The position numbers and the translations under genes are program-made. A stretch of DNA of 64,000 nt from Planococcus sp. APC 4015. GTDB taxonomy: Bacteria; Actinomycetota; Actinomycetes; Actinomycetales; Microbacteriaceae. The notes beneath the pieces were generated by a model. It made no database searches. It was not told where the DNA came from and saw nothing but the letters and a program-made list of their open reading frames with translations. This document shows, piece after piece, positions 53,361 through 62,167 of the stretch (its first letter is position 1; the number at the start of each line of letters is the position of its first letter). Where the stretch lies: the NCBI GenBank assembly GCA_030407505.1, contig JASDDH010000002.1, positions 124,001-188,000 on the forward strand, given 5' to 3'.

Positions 53361-54559
53361 GAGTCCACGAGCGCGAGACGGGATGCCGCGTCCTCGAGCA
53401 CCTCGACGCGCTTGCATGCCGCGAACCGGACGAGCGTCGCGTACTCGCCCCGGTGGGCCGGCACCACGAACGCCGTCAGCGGGATCGCGACGACCCCCAC
53501 GCGCGCGGGCAGCTCGCGGCAGAAGGCCGCGGCATCCGTCACCCCCAGCGGAGCGGCGTCCGCGACGGTGAAGTACGAGCCGGACGGAGACGAGACGTCG
53601 AAGCCGGCCCGGCGCAGGCCCGCTCCGAGGATGTCGCGCTTGGCGCGCAGCGTGTCGGCGATGCCCGTGAAGAACGAGTCCGGCAGGCGCAGGCCGGCGG
53701 CGATCGCCGGTTGGAACGGAGCGCCGTTGACGTAGGTGAGGAACTGCTTGACGGCGAGCACGGCGTCGATGAGAGCGGCGGGCCCCGACACCCAGCCGAT
53801 CTTCCAGCCGGTGGTCGAGAACGTCTTGCCCGCCGACGAGATCGTGAGCGTGCGACCCCAGGCGCCGGGAAGAGTGGCGATCGGAACGTGCGCATCGCCG
53901 AACACCAGATGCTCGTACACCTCGTCGGTCACGATCACCGCGTCATGGCGCTCGGCGAGCCGAACGACCTCGTCGCGTGCCGCGCCGGAGAACACGGCGC
54001 CGGTCGGGTTGTGCGGGTCGTTGACCAGGATGATCCGCGTGCGGTCGGTCACGGCATCCCGGAGCGCGTCGAGATCGGGCTGGAAGTCCGGCCAGCGCAG
54101 GGGCACCGTCACCAGACGCGCTCCCGACAGGGCGACGACGGCCGCGTACGCGTCGTAGAACGGCTCGAAGACGACGATCTCGTCGTCGGGTCCGTCGATG
54201 AGCGCGAGCAGCACGGCGGCGAGGGCCTCGGTCGCGCCCGCCGTGACGATGACGTCGCGGTGGGGGTCGAGAGCGATGCCGTAGAAGCGCTCCTGGTGCT
54301 CCGCGATCGCGTGCAGCAGGTCGGGCGCGCCTCGCCCCGGTGGGTACTGGTTGACCCCGTTCGAGATCGCCGCGCGCGCCGCCTCGAGCACCTCGCGCGG
54401 GCCGTCCTCGTCGGGAAAGCCCTGGCCGAGGTTGATCGCGTTCGTCTGCGCGGCCAGCGCCGACATCTCGGCGAAGATCGTCGGGCGGATGCCGCCGTCG
54501 TCGCCGATCAGACCCGCACCCTGCGCCGTCCGGCGCCATGCGCCCCGAATCCCCTGCAT
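53357..54559 (-). CDS. PLP-dependent class I/II aminotransferase (MtnE/KAT-like)
   Basis: A 400-residue aminotransferase. INLGQGFPDEDGP and NQYPPGRGAPDLLHAIAEHQ resemble the methionine/kynurenine aminotransferase subgroup; PLP-binding elements are VTAGATEALAA, NDPHNPTGAVF, VTDEVYEHLVF and SSAGKTFSTTGWKIGW with the Schiff-base Lys, and the C-terminal Arg is in VRFAACKR. Databases often label such proteins DapC, but dapC is the gene at 7381. Pairing with an omega-amidase-like neighbour would suit glutamine transaminase chemistry (inference). ATG 54559 is 7 nt from a TACCGT box. Confidence 0.88.
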   Translation of the reverse strand: MQGIRGAWRRTAQGAGLIGDDGGIRPTIFAEMSALAAQTNAINLGQGFPDEDGPREVLEAARAAISNGVNQYPPGRGAPDLLHAIAEHQERFYGIALDPHRDVIVTAGATEALAAVLLALIDGPDDEIVVFEPFYDAYAAVVALSGARLVTVPLRWPDFQPDLDALRDAVTDRTRIILVNDPHNPTGAVFSGAARDEVVRLAERHDAVIVTDEVYEHLVFGDAHVPIATLPGAWGRTLTISSAGKTFSTTGWKIGWVSGPAALIDAVLAVKQFLTYVNGAPFQPAIAAGLRLPDSFFTGIADTLRAKRDILGAGLRRAGFDVSSPSGSYFTVADAAPLGVTDAAAFCRELPARVGVVAIPLTAFVVPAHRGEYATLVRFAACKRVEVLEDAASRLALVDS

Positions 54560-54566
54560 CGTCCCC

Positions 54567-54572
54567 ACGGTA
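54567..54572 (-). promoter_or_regulatory. Leaderless -10 box of the 54559 aminotransferase gene
   Basis: Minus-strand TACCGT, 7 nt before the ATG at 54559. The same hexamer serves dapD. Confidence 0.5.
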
Positions 54573-54674
54573 CTCGACCCACGCACGCGGATCGCATAGG
54601 CGGATCCCACCCCCGCCATAAGAAACGCACAGCATTGGGGGCCACAGTGGGGACTACCCGCAGAAGGAGCGACC

Positions 54675-56390
54675 ATGAGCGACACGCACGGCGAACGACC
54701 GGCAGACCAGACCCCGGAGACCCCCGCACCGGCGACCCCGGAGCAGGCCTCGCACGATCATGCGACACCGGCGGCGGACGCTCCCGCGGACGCCGCTTCG
54801 CAGACGCCGCCCGCCGCGGCAGAGGCGACGACGCCCGACGCTCAGCCGACCGAGGTCATCGCGCCCGCGTCCTCCGACGTCCACCCGACCGAGGTCATCG
54901 CGCCCGCCGCGCCCCCGGCACCCGCCTCGCCGGTCGCACCGGCATCGGCGGCGGCGTGGCAGGTTCCCGCGCGTCCGGCGGCTCCCGGGCCGGTTCCCCC
55001 CGGGTACGTGGCTCAGACGCCGCAGGCTCCGCGGCCGACGGGTTACGCGGGTCAACAGGCACCCCGGCCGCAGTACGCGGGTCAGCCGGCCTACGGTGCG
55101 GCATTCGGCGCGGCGGCCACGGCCGATGCGCAGCCCACTCTGCCGATCGGCCCGACGGGCTCGGTGCCCGTCGCGGGTGGTGCGCCCAAGAAGCAGAAGT
55201 CCGGGGCGGGCAAGATCGTCGGCCTCATCGTCGCCGCGGCGCTCGTCGGCGGTGCCGCGGGACTCGGCGGCGCCTATGCCGGCGTCAACCTCTTCACCCC
55301 GGCGAGCACGTCTCCTGCGGCCGGCCCCTCGACGGTCACGGTCAACAGCACCGACGACGTCACGCAGACCACCGGCATCGCGGCGAAGGTGCTTCCGAGC
55401 GTCGTCACGATCGAGGCTGCGGGCGGCACCGGTTCGGGCACGGGATCAGGCGTCGTGCTCAGCGCCGACGGCTACGTCGTGACCAACACGCACGTCGTGA
55501 CCCTCGACGGCGCCACCGGCGATGCGGCGATCCGCGTGACGACGTCGGACGGCCGTGTGTTCGACGCCGAAGTCGTCGGCACCGATCCCACCTACGACCT
55601 CGCCGTGATCAAGCTGGTGGACGCCGAGGACCTCACGCCCATCGACTTCGCCGACTCGTCCGATCTCAACGTGGGCGACGTGACGGTGGCCGTCGGCGCT
55701 CCGTTGGGCCTGGCGAACACGGTCACGACGGGCATCGTCAGCGCCCTGAACCGCTCCATCGAGATCGCCTCCTCGGCCGCGCCCGAGGGCGACGCCGAAG
55801 AAGACGGGGGCGACACCGGTGAGAACGAGGAAGACGCTCCGTTCCAGTTCGACTTCGGCCAGGGCCAGCAGGGCGGCTCGACCGCCGAGAGCATCAAGAT
55901 CGCGGTGATCCAGACGGATGCCGCCATCAACCCGGGCAACTCTGGCGGTGCGCTCGTCGACGGTGAAGGTGCCCTCATCGGCATCAACGTCGCGATCGCC
56001 TCCGCCGGCGGCTCCCAGGGAACGTCGGGCTCGATCGGCGTCGGCTTCGCGATCCCCTCCAACGTCGTTCAGCGCATCACCGAAGAGCTCATCGCCGACG
56101 GCGCCGCCACGCACGGCCTGCTCGGGGCGAGCGTGCAGTCGGCCGCCTACGTCGAGGGTGCCTCGATCACGGGCGCCTACATCGCCTCGGTCGTCCCCGG
56201 CGGCGCGGCCGCCGAGGGCGGCCTGGAGGAGGGCGACATCGTCACCGCCTTCAACGGCGTCCCGATCACCGACTCGGTGGACCTCACCGCCCAGGTGCGG
56301 GCCGCGGCAGCCGGAAGCGACGCGACGGTCACCGTCGTGCGCGACGGCCGCACGCAGACGCTCGACGTCACACTCGGAGAGCTCGAGTAG
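54675..56390 (+). CDS. HtrA/DegP-like membrane-anchored serine protease with PDZ domain
   Basis: A 571-residue envelope protease. A cytoplasmic Pro/Ala/Gln-rich N-terminus of about 170 residues (two VIAPA blocks, GQQAPRPQYAGQPAY) is followed by one membrane helix (about 180-205), a trypsin-like domain and a PDZ domain. Catalytic triad: His in VVTNTHVVTLDG, Asp in YDLAVIKL and Ser in INPGNSGGALVDG. An acidic insertion (EGDAEEDGGDTGENEEDAP) sits between Asp and Ser. PDZ residues: AAEGGLEEGDIVTAFNGVPI. ATG 54675 has AAGGAG at 6 nt. The sigE-linked htrA of mycobacteria lies beside tatB; this gene does not. Confidence 0.94.
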   Translation: MSDTHGERPADQTPETPAPATPEQASHDHATPAADAPADAASQTPPAAAEATTPDAQPTEVIAPASSDVHPTEVIAPAAPPAPASPVAPASAAAWQVPARPAAPGPVPPGYVAQTPQAPRPTGYAGQQAPRPQYAGQPAYGAAFGAAATADAQPTLPIGPTGSVPVAGGAPKKQKSGAGKIVGLIVAAALVGGAAGLGGAYAGVNLFTPASTSPAAGPSTVTVNSTDDVTQTTGIAAKVLPSVVTIEAAGGTGSGTGSGVVLSADGYVVTNTHVVTLDGATGDAAIRVTTSDGRVFDAEVVGTDPTYDLAVIKLVDAEDLTPIDFADSSDLNVGDVTVAVGAPLGLANTVTTGIVSALNRSIEIASSAAPEGDAEEDGGDTGENEEDAPFQFDFGQGQQGGSTAESIKIAVIQTDAAINPGNSGGALVDGEGALIGINVAIASAGGSQGTSGSIGVGFAIPSNVVQRITEELIADGAATHGLLGASVQSAAYVEGASITGAYIASVVPGGAAAEGGLEEGDIVTAFNGVPITDSVDLTAQVRAAAAGSDATVTVVRDGRTQTLDVTLGELE

Positions 56391-56424
56391 CATCCGCTCG
56401 ATCGAGAAGGACGCCGCCCCGCGA

Positions 56425-56430
56425 TAGGCT
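56425..56430 (+). promoter_or_regulatory. Leaderless -10 box of the envelope polymer operon
   Basis: TAGGCT, 6 nt before GTG 56437. Confidence 0.55.
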
Positions 56431-56436
56431 CGCGGG

Positions 56437-57693
56437 GTGGCGTCCTTCTCATTCGGCGCGGGGAATGCGCGCAAGCTCGCCGCACTCCCGCTCTATGCCG
56501 CGGGGCGCATGGCGACGTTGCTCATCCCGCGCTCGCGGGACCTCTGGGTGTTCGGGTGCGGCGGCGGTGTCGGCGACGGCGCGCTCGCGCTGTGGCAGGT
56601 CGTCGCCCGCGAAGGGCCTCGCGCGGTGTGGCTCGTCGGGTCCTCCCGTCAGGCGACGGATGCTGCGGCCCGCGGCATCCCGCACGCGCACAAGACCTCG
56701 CTGCGGGGTTTCTGGCTCACCGCGCGCGCCCGCATCGTCGTCGTCACGCACGGCTTCGGCGACGTCAACAGGTACGCCGTGTCGGGCGCGGTCATCGCTC
56801 AGCTGTGGCACGGCATCCCGCTCAAACGCATCGGACTCGACTCGCCCGAGACCCTGCGCGTCCCCCGCGTGCTGCGTCCCGTGTCGGGGATGGCCCGCCG
56901 CGTGCTCTCGGCGATGTTCCGCGGTGCAGCACAGCGCATCGACGTGCTGCCCGCCGCGTCGCACCTCGTGCGCGGCCGCCTCGAGTCGGCCTTCGCCCTG
57001 CCCGATGCCCGAGTGCCGGTGACGGGGGAGCCCCGTGTCGACGTGCTGTCGCAGGGCACGGTCGATTCGCGCCGAGCCGCAGCGCGCACTCTGATCGACG
57101 ACGTCGCGGGCACATCGGGTGCGACGCGTCTGGTGCTCTACGCGCCGACCTGGCGCGACGGCGACGTCGACCCCGCCATCCCGACAGCAGGCGAATGGCG
57201 TCGCATCGTCGAGGTGCTCGAGCGACGCGACGCCGTGCTGCTGGTGCGATCGCACCCGCTCGGCGCCGGGGATTACGCCCCCGGGTTCGAGACCGACCGC
57301 GTCCGCGCCTTCGGCAGCGACCTCGTGCCCGACGTCACCCCCGCCCTTCCGGCGCTCCACGCGCTGGTCACCGACTACTCGTCGCTCGTGTTCGACGCGG
57401 CCCTCGTCTCCGTTCCGGTGGTGTTCCTCGCGCCCGACGTCGAGGCGTACGCGCGCCGGCGGGGGTTCTACGGCTCATACGCGGACGTTGCGGGTGATCA
57501 GCCGGCGCCGGATTGGGCCACGGCGGCGCAGCAGCTGGACGCGGTGCTCGGCGACGACGACGAGAGAGCGGTCCGCATCGACCGCGGTCGGGCGTTGAGC
57601 GCCCGCGTGCACGCGTTCCGCGACGGGCGCAACGCCGAAAGGGTGTACCGTGCGGTTCTGGCCGCCCGGGACGGCGGGAGAGGACGAGGATGA
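56437..57693 (+). CDS. CDP-glycerol glycerophosphotransferase family protein (1)
   Basis: A 418-residue TagF/TagB-type enzyme that in the family transfers glycerol- or ribitol-phosphate from CDP-alditols to wall-polymer acceptors. Motifs: QLWHGIPLKRIGLDS (catalytic His), VLYAPTWRDGDVDP and ALVTDYSSLVFDAALVSVPV. No membrane helix except weak N-terminal amphipathicity, as in peripheral Tag enzymes. GTG 56437 follows a -10 box by 6 nt. The stop overlaps the next gene (ATGA), giving a two-gene unit. Confidence 0.9.
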   Translation: MASFSFGAGNARKLAALPLYAAGRMATLLIPRSRDLWVFGCGGGVGDGALALWQVVAREGPRAVWLVGSSRQATDAAARGIPHAHKTSLRGFWLTARARIVVVTHGFGDVNRYAVSGAVIAQLWHGIPLKRIGLDSPETLRVPRVLRPVSGMARRVLSAMFRGAAQRIDVLPAASHLVRGRLESAFALPDARVPVTGEPRVDVLSQGTVDSRRAAARTLIDDVAGTSGATRLVLYAPTWRDGDVDPAIPTAGEWRRIVEVLERRDAVLLVRSHPLGAGDYAPGFETDRVRAFGSDLVPDVTPALPALHALVTDYSSLVFDAALVSVPVVFLAPDVEAYARRRGFYGSYADVAGDQPAPDWATAAQQLDAVLGDDDERAVRIDRGRALSARVHAFRDGRNAERVYRAVLAARDGGRGRG

Positions 57694-59135
57694 CCGACGC
57701 GAGGTTCCAGACGGACGGCGACGCGCCCGAGCTCGTGCTCTCGGGCGAGGGTGCCCGGCCGGCATCCGTTCAGCTCATCGGCCCCCGTGCCCACGTGTCG
57801 GCGACCCTCGCCGGCCGGGGCAAGACGTGGCGCGCGGTGCTGCCGCTGGTGGCCGCGCGGTGGAGCGGCGCCGATCTGCCCCTGCCCTCGGGGTCGTACC
57901 GGATCGTCGTGGACGGCGTCGAGGTCGAACCGCCGGCATCCGTTCCCGTCACGCAGCTCGGCTCGCTCCGGGCAGGCGTCGAGGGCTTCACCGTTCGCGT
58001 GGGCGCGCCGATCGACCCCGCCTACGATTCCGGCGAGGGTCAGGATGCCCTCGCCCGCCGCTACGCGCATCGCCCGGGCGGACTCGAGAACGCCGTCTTC
58101 TTCGAGAGCTTCTACGGCCGCAATGCGAGCTGCAACCCCCTCGCGATCGACCGCGAGCTCGCGCGGCGGGCGCCCGGCGTGACCCGCTACTGGAGTGTCG
58201 TGGACTTCTCGGTGAGCGTCCCCGAGGGTGCGATCGCGGTCGTCGACGGCAGCCCCGACTGGTGGCGCGCCCGCGGCGCGTCGCGCCTCCTCGTCGTCAA
58301 CGACTGGCTGCGTCGACGGTTCGCGCGTCGGCCGGGCCAGGTGGTGCTGCAGACGTGGCACGGCACGCCCCTCAAGCGGCTCGCGCTGCACCGACCGGGG
58401 TTCGACCCGCGACGCATGGCCGCGGTCGTGAAGGAGTCTCTGCGCTGGAACGTCCTCCTCGCACAGAACCCGTACGCGGCGCGGATCCTGGGCAAGGCGT
58501 ACGCGTTCCTTCGACGCCCGGTCTGGGTCGAGGGGTATCCGCGCAACGATGTGCTCGTGGACGGCGACGGCTCGGCCACGCGCGCCGCGCTGGGCATCGG
58601 CGAGGACGAGAAGGTCGTGCTCTACGCCCCGACGTGGCGCGACGACCGCGAACAGATCGTCGACTTCCTCGATCCCGTGTCGCTGGCGGCCGAGCTCGAC
58701 GCCGTCGTGCTGGTGCGCGGCCACTCGCGCACGCTGCAGCCCGGACGCGATGCCGAGGGTCCGCGCGTCATCGACGTCACGGGCTTCCCCGACACGTCGC
58801 TGCTGCTGTTGGTCGCCGATGCCCTGATCACCGACTACTCGTCGGTGATGTTCGACTTCTCGGTGACCGGCAAGCCGCTGTTCTTCCTCGTGCCCGACAT
58901 CGAGCACTACCGCGGTGAGCTGCGTGGGTTCTACTTCGACCTCGTCGCCCACGCGCCCGGGCCGGTCGTCGGGTCGCAGGCGGAGCTCGTGGCGGCGATG
59001 AGGGACCACGATCCCGCGTCCTTCGCGGGCGCGTACGCCGCGTGGCGCGAGAAGTTCAACGCCCGCGACGACGGGCATGCGGCGGAGCGCGTCGTCGCCC
59101 GCATCCTCGACCAGGGGTTCATCGACCCCGCGTGA
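57690..59135 (+). CDS. CDP-glycerol glycerophosphotransferase family protein (2)
   Basis: A 481-residue paralogue of the preceding gene with an extra N-terminal domain of about 120 residues (ELVLSGEGARPASVQLIGPR) that looks beta-rich and may bind polymer. Catalytic part: LQTWHGTPLKRLALHR, VLYAPTWRDDREQIVDF and LITDYSSVMFDFSVTGKPLF. The length and domain pair resemble proteins making poly-alditol-phosphate chains. ATG 57690 overlaps the previous stop. Convergent with the GT2 gene, with a single base between stops. Confidence 0.9.
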   Translation: MTDARFQTDGDAPELVLSGEGARPASVQLIGPRAHVSATLAGRGKTWRAVLPLVAARWSGADLPLPSGSYRIVVDGVEVEPPASVPVTQLGSLRAGVEGFTVRVGAPIDPAYDSGEGQDALARRYAHRPGGLENAVFFESFYGRNASCNPLAIDRELARRAPGVTRYWSVVDFSVSVPEGAIAVVDGSPDWWRARGASRLLVVNDWLRRRFARRPGQVVLQTWHGTPLKRLALHRPGFDPRRMAAVVKESLRWNVLLAQNPYAARILGKAYAFLRRPVWVEGYPRNDVLVDGDGSATRAALGIGEDEKVVLYAPTWRDDREQIVDFLDPVSLAAELDAVVLVRGHSRTLQPGRDAEGPRVIDVTGFPDTSLLLLVADALITDYSSVMFDFSVTGKPLFFLVPDIEHYRGELRGFYFDLVAHAPGPVVGSQAELVAAMRDHDPASFAGAYAAWREKFNARDDGHAAERVVARILDQGFIDPA

Positions 59136-59136
59136 G

Positions 59137-60231
59137 TCAGGGGAGCGGTGTGTTGCGGTTGCCGAGCCGCGAGGTGTCGACGGTGTCGTCCGCGCCGCGC
59201 AGCACGCCGAGCAGGAAGCCCGTGCCCCAAGAGAGGTGCATCGAGGGCAGCACGGCCGCCGTCCACACCTTGTCGCGCCAGCCGGTGCCGCCGCCGGAGC
59301 CCAGCGCGACCGCGATGATGAGCAGCGCGTAGGCGACGAGAGGCGCATAGACGACGGATGCCGCCGCCGCCCACCATCCGGTGAGCACACCGGTCAGCTG
59401 CAGCACGCCCACGACGGCGGCGGCGGCGATCGTCAGGACGAGTGCGGGCGGGGCGAAGAACCGCAGGGAGTTTCCGCGGCCGAACCGCCGGACCAGCTCT
59501 CCGCGCCAGCGGCCGGTCGCGAAGAACTGCCGGACCAGCCGAGGCCAGCTCTCGCGCGGCCAGTAGGTCACCGACAGCGTCGGGTCGAACCACACCCGGT
59601 AGCCGGCGCGTCGCACCCGCAGATTGAGCTCCCAGTCCTCGCCGCGCCGGATGCTCTCGTCGAAGAGGCCGACCTCGTCGAGCACGTCGCGACGCATGAC
59701 GCCGAGGTAGGCCGACTCGGCCTCGCCCTCCTGCGTGCCGCCGTGGTAGGCCCCTCCGCCCAGGCCGATCGGGGAGTTGTACGCCCGGGCGACCGCCCGC
59801 TGGAAGGGCGATCTGCCGTCGGCCCTCATGACGCCGCCGACGTTCGCCGCACCGACGCGGGTGAGGGTCTCGAGAGCTCGGCGCGTGTAGGCGGGGTCGA
59901 GTTCGGAGTGCGCGTCCACGCGCACGATGGTCGGATGCCGCGCGGCCCGGATCGCGAGGTTCAACCCGACCGGGATGTGCGCGGCGGGGTTGTCGACCAG
60001 CACGATGCGCTCGTCGCGCTCGGCGAGCCGGCGGGCGAGCTCGGTGGTTCCGTCGGTCGAGGGGGCGAGGGCGATCACCAGCTCGGTCGGGGCGGCGACA
60101 TCCTGCGCCAGCACCGTCTCGACGGCACGTTCGAGATACGCGCGCTCATTGAGCACCGGCATGACGAAGGTGACTCCCGAGCCCGGGGGGACGGCGGGTG
60201 CGTCCTTGGGTCCGGGGTCGAGCGCGTGCAC
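59137..60231 (-). CDS. Family 2 glycosyltransferase with C-terminal membrane helices
   Basis: A 364-residue processive-type GT2. GT-A domain: FVMPVLNERAYLERAVETVL, LAPSTDGTTELARRLAERDE, IVRVDAHSELDPAYTRRALE (DxD-like DAH), and RRGEDWELNLRVRRAGYRVW (ED acid plus product-binding region). Three helices at the C-terminus (about 250-335) anchor it in the membrane. Similar to enzymes for exopolysaccharide or wall polymers. GTG 60231 is 6 nt from a CATGAT box on the minus strand. Divergent from the third CDP-glycerol enzyme. Confidence 0.9.
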   Translation of the reverse strand: MHALDPGPKDAPAVPPGSGVTFVMPVLNERAYLERAVETVLAQDVAAPTELVIALAPSTDGTTELARRLAERDERIVLVDNPAAHIPVGLNLAIRAARHPTIVRVDAHSELDPAYTRRALETLTRVGAANVGGVMRADGRSPFQRAVARAYNSPIGLGGGAYHGGTQEGEAESAYLGVMRRDVLDEVGLFDESIRRGEDWELNLRVRRAGYRVWFDPTLSVTYWPRESWPRLVRQFFATGRWRGELVRRFGRGNSLRFFAPPALVLTIAAAAVVGVLQLTGVLTGWWAAAASVVYAPLVAYALLIIAVALGSGGGTGWRDKVWTAAVLPSMHLSWGTGFLLGVLRGADDTVDTSRLGNRNTPLP

Positions 60232-60273
60232 GTCTCGATCATGTCATGCCGGCCTCGTGGGTACGCTGGAGGG
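60232..60273. promoter_or_regulatory. 42-bp divergent leaderless promoter of the GT2 and CDP-glycerol enzyme (3) genes
   Basis: Minus-strand CATGAT (60238-60243) and plus-strand TACGCT (60262-60267), each 6 nt from its start codon (GTG 60231 and GTG 60274). The layout copies the dapD/dapE gap. Confidence 0.5.
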
Positions 60274-61551
60274 GTGGGACTGATCTCGGATGCGACGAAG
60301 GCCCTCGCGCTGGTGCGCAAAGCCGTCGGCAATCGCGCGGCCGCGGCAGAAGTGCGCCGGACGCTGGCCAGGCGCCCGCCTCATCCGACCGACCACTTCC
60401 GCGTCGCGGTCTACTTCGCCGACGGCGCGGTCAACATGTACCAGATGCGCCAGTGGTACGAGCCGCTGGCCGAGCTCGCCAAGATCTGGCCGGTCGTCGT
60501 GCTCAGCCGGGCCGCCACCGGTGCGCGCGCCCTCGTCGACGAGAGTCCGCTCCCGGTCGCATTCGTGCCGACCGTCCGCGACCTCGAGCAGGTCATCGCC
60601 GAGCAGGACATCCGCGTCGTCCTGTACGTGAACCAGAACACCCGCAACTTCCAGATGTTCCGCTACGGACGCCGCTGGCACGTGTTCATCAACCACGGCG
60701 AGTCCGACAAGATGTACATGACCACGAACCAGTACAAGGCCTACGACTACGCCTTCGTCGCGGGGGATGCCGCGCGCGAACGCCTGTCGCGCGTGCTGTG
60801 GGATTACGACCTCGACGGCCGCACGATCTCGATCGGGCGGCCGCAGGCCGACCACTACTCGGGCGTCCTCCCGTACACCCCCGACGGCCGCACGGTGGTG
60901 CTCTACGCGCCCACGTGGGAGGGCGACCGTCCGTCCGCCCACTACGGCTCGATCCGCTCGCATGGCGAGTCGCTTGTCGCCGCCCTGCTCGCGACGGGAC
61001 GTCACCGGGTGGTGTACCGGCCGCATCCGCGCTCGGGTGTCATCGACGCCGAGTACGGTGCGGCCAACCGTCGCATCGTGTCGGCGATCGCAGCAGCCAA
61101 CGCGGCCGATCCCGACGCCCACCACGTCTTCGACGACGGTCCTGAGCTGGGCTGGCAGCTGGCGGCGGCGGATGTGGCGATCGTCGACATCTCTGCCATG
61201 GTCTACGACCGGCTCGCCGCCGACAAGCCGCTCATGATCACGCGGCCGGCCGATCCCGAGGCGCTCATCGACATGCACGGCTACCTGTCGGCGTGCGAGT
61301 GGCTCGAGGTCGCCGCTGCCCCTGCGGTGGTCGCCGAGACCGACCGTGTGCTCGGCGATCGCCTCGTGATCGAGCGGCTCGAGCACTGGGTCCGCCACTA
61401 CTTCGGAGACACGACTCCGGGGGCTGCGACGGCGCGCTTCCATGCCGCGATGGAGCAGCTCATGACGCAGTGGGATGCCTGGCACACCCTGTCGACCGAC
61501 GACGAGCCCGAGTCCGACGAAGCCGAGTTCGACGACGACGCCGCGGGCTGA
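60274..61551 (+). CDS. CDP-glycerol glycerophosphotransferase family protein (3)
   Basis: A 425-residue, more divergent member of the TagF/TagB family. It has VFINHGESDKMYMTTNQYKA where the other two have WHGxPLKR, then VLYAPTWEGDRPSAHYGSIR, VYRPHPRSG and IVDISAMVYDRLAADKPLMI in place of TDYSSxxFD. The retained His of NHGESDK is compatible with catalysis. Ends with an acidic tail (DDEPESDEAEFDDDAAG). GTG 60274 is chosen by a -10 box 6 nt upstream; longer in-frame starts would run through the GT2 promoter. Confidence 0.87.
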   Translation: MGLISDATKALALVRKAVGNRAAAAEVRRTLARRPPHPTDHFRVAVYFADGAVNMYQMRQWYEPLAELAKIWPVVVLSRAATGARALVDESPLPVAFVPTVRDLEQVIAEQDIRVVLYVNQNTRNFQMFRYGRRWHVFINHGESDKMYMTTNQYKAYDYAFVAGDAARERLSRVLWDYDLDGRTISIGRPQADHYSGVLPYTPDGRTVVLYAPTWEGDRPSAHYGSIRSHGESLVAALLATGRHRVVYRPHPRSGVIDAEYGAANRRIVSAIAAANAADPDAHHVFDDGPELGWQLAAADVAIVDISAMVYDRLAADKPLMITRPADPEALIDMHGYLSACEWLEVAAAPAVVAETDRVLGDRLVIERLEHWVRHYFGDTTPGAATARFHAAMEQLMTQWDAWHTLSTDDEPESDEAEFDDDAAG

Positions 61552-61566
61552 CGGGCGTCGCCGACC

Positions 61567-61782
61567 TCAGCCGACGAGAGCTGCGATCGCCGCGACGATC
61601 GAGGCGACCGCCAGAATCAGTGCGATCGCGATCAGTACCGCGTGGACGACGAGGAAGCGCGTCGGCCTTCCGTCGTCGCCGCGCGCACGAGGGTCCTTCG
61701 ACACGCGTCGGTAGAAGGTCGGCCACACCAGGATGTTGAAAGCGGCGTTGGCCAGGAGCAGGGTCACGAGCAGCGCGGTCAC
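61567..61782 (-). CDS. Two-helix membrane protein, SCO4848-like
   Basis: A 71-residue protein: hydrophobic N-terminal helix (TALLVTLLLANAAFNILVWP), the motif TFYRRVSKDPRA, a short charged loop, then a second helix (FLVVHAVLIAIALILAVASI). It resembles the SCO4848 family of actinobacterial membrane proteins. The start is taken as GTG 61782, because TAGGGT lies exactly 6 nt upstream; the GTG two codons earlier would lie only 0 nt from the box. Function unknown. Confidence 0.8.
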   Translation of the reverse strand: MTALLVTLLLANAAFNILVWPTFYRRVSKDPRARGDDGRPTRFLVVHAVLIAIALILAVASIVAAIAALVG

Positions 61783-61874
61783 CCTCACACCCTACGCAGG
61801 ACGCCGGTGGACGATCGGCGGTCCGGGTGAGCTGAAGCGTGCTGAAGAGAGGCGCCCGCGCTCGTCGCGACCGG

Positions 61875-62096
61875 TCAGCGGGCTTCGTCCGGACTGCCGG
61901 GCTCGGCGGTGCCGACCGCGGGCGAGACGGGGATCACGACCGACTCGACGGTGGCGCCGTCGGTGAACAGTCCGTCGCCGGCGCGGATCGGCGCACCCTC
62001 GGCGAGGCGCTCGGCGGCGGTCTCCGCGCGCGCAGGGTCGGACGGGATGCCCGCCCACTCGGTCGGCTCTTCGGGTCGCTGCTGGAATAGGCCCAT
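61875..62096 (-). CDS. Small acidic protein of unknown function
   Basis: A 73-residue soluble protein starting MGLFQQRPEEPTEWAGIPSD, Ala/Glu/Pro-rich, with a short helical segment (ARAETAAERLAEG) and a hydrophobic strand (VESVVIPVSPAV). No family is recognised by me. ATG 62096 is 6 nt from a weak CACAAT box. Immediately upstream lies a 17-base tandem repeat. Coding is supported by GC-rich wobble use and a clean start, but it could be lineage-specific. Confidence 0.6.
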   Translation of the reverse strand: MGLFQQRPEEPTEWAGIPSDPARAETAAERLAEGAPIRAGDGLFTDGATVESVVIPVSPAVGTAEPGSPDEAR

Positions 62097-62104
62097 AGGA
62101 CCAT

Positions 62105-62138
62105 TGTGCGCCTGATCACGATGTGCGCCTGATCACGA
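62105..62138. repeat. 17-bp perfect tandem repeat containing TGATCA
   Basis: TGTGCGCCTGATCACGA at 62105-62121 is repeated without spacing at 62122-62138. Each copy holds the palindrome TGATCA. It lies in the 71-base gap between the small acidic gene and ecsC-like gene end, where the promoter of the small gene should be. Confidence 0.9.
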
Positions 62139-62167
62139 GACGAAGCGCCGGGGGAGGAGGCGCGAGG

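Noticed and set aside
53357..54559. Second dapC
   Set aside because: Family-specific segments resemble methionine/kynurenine aminotransferases, and the fdxA-linked gene at 7381 is the better DapC.
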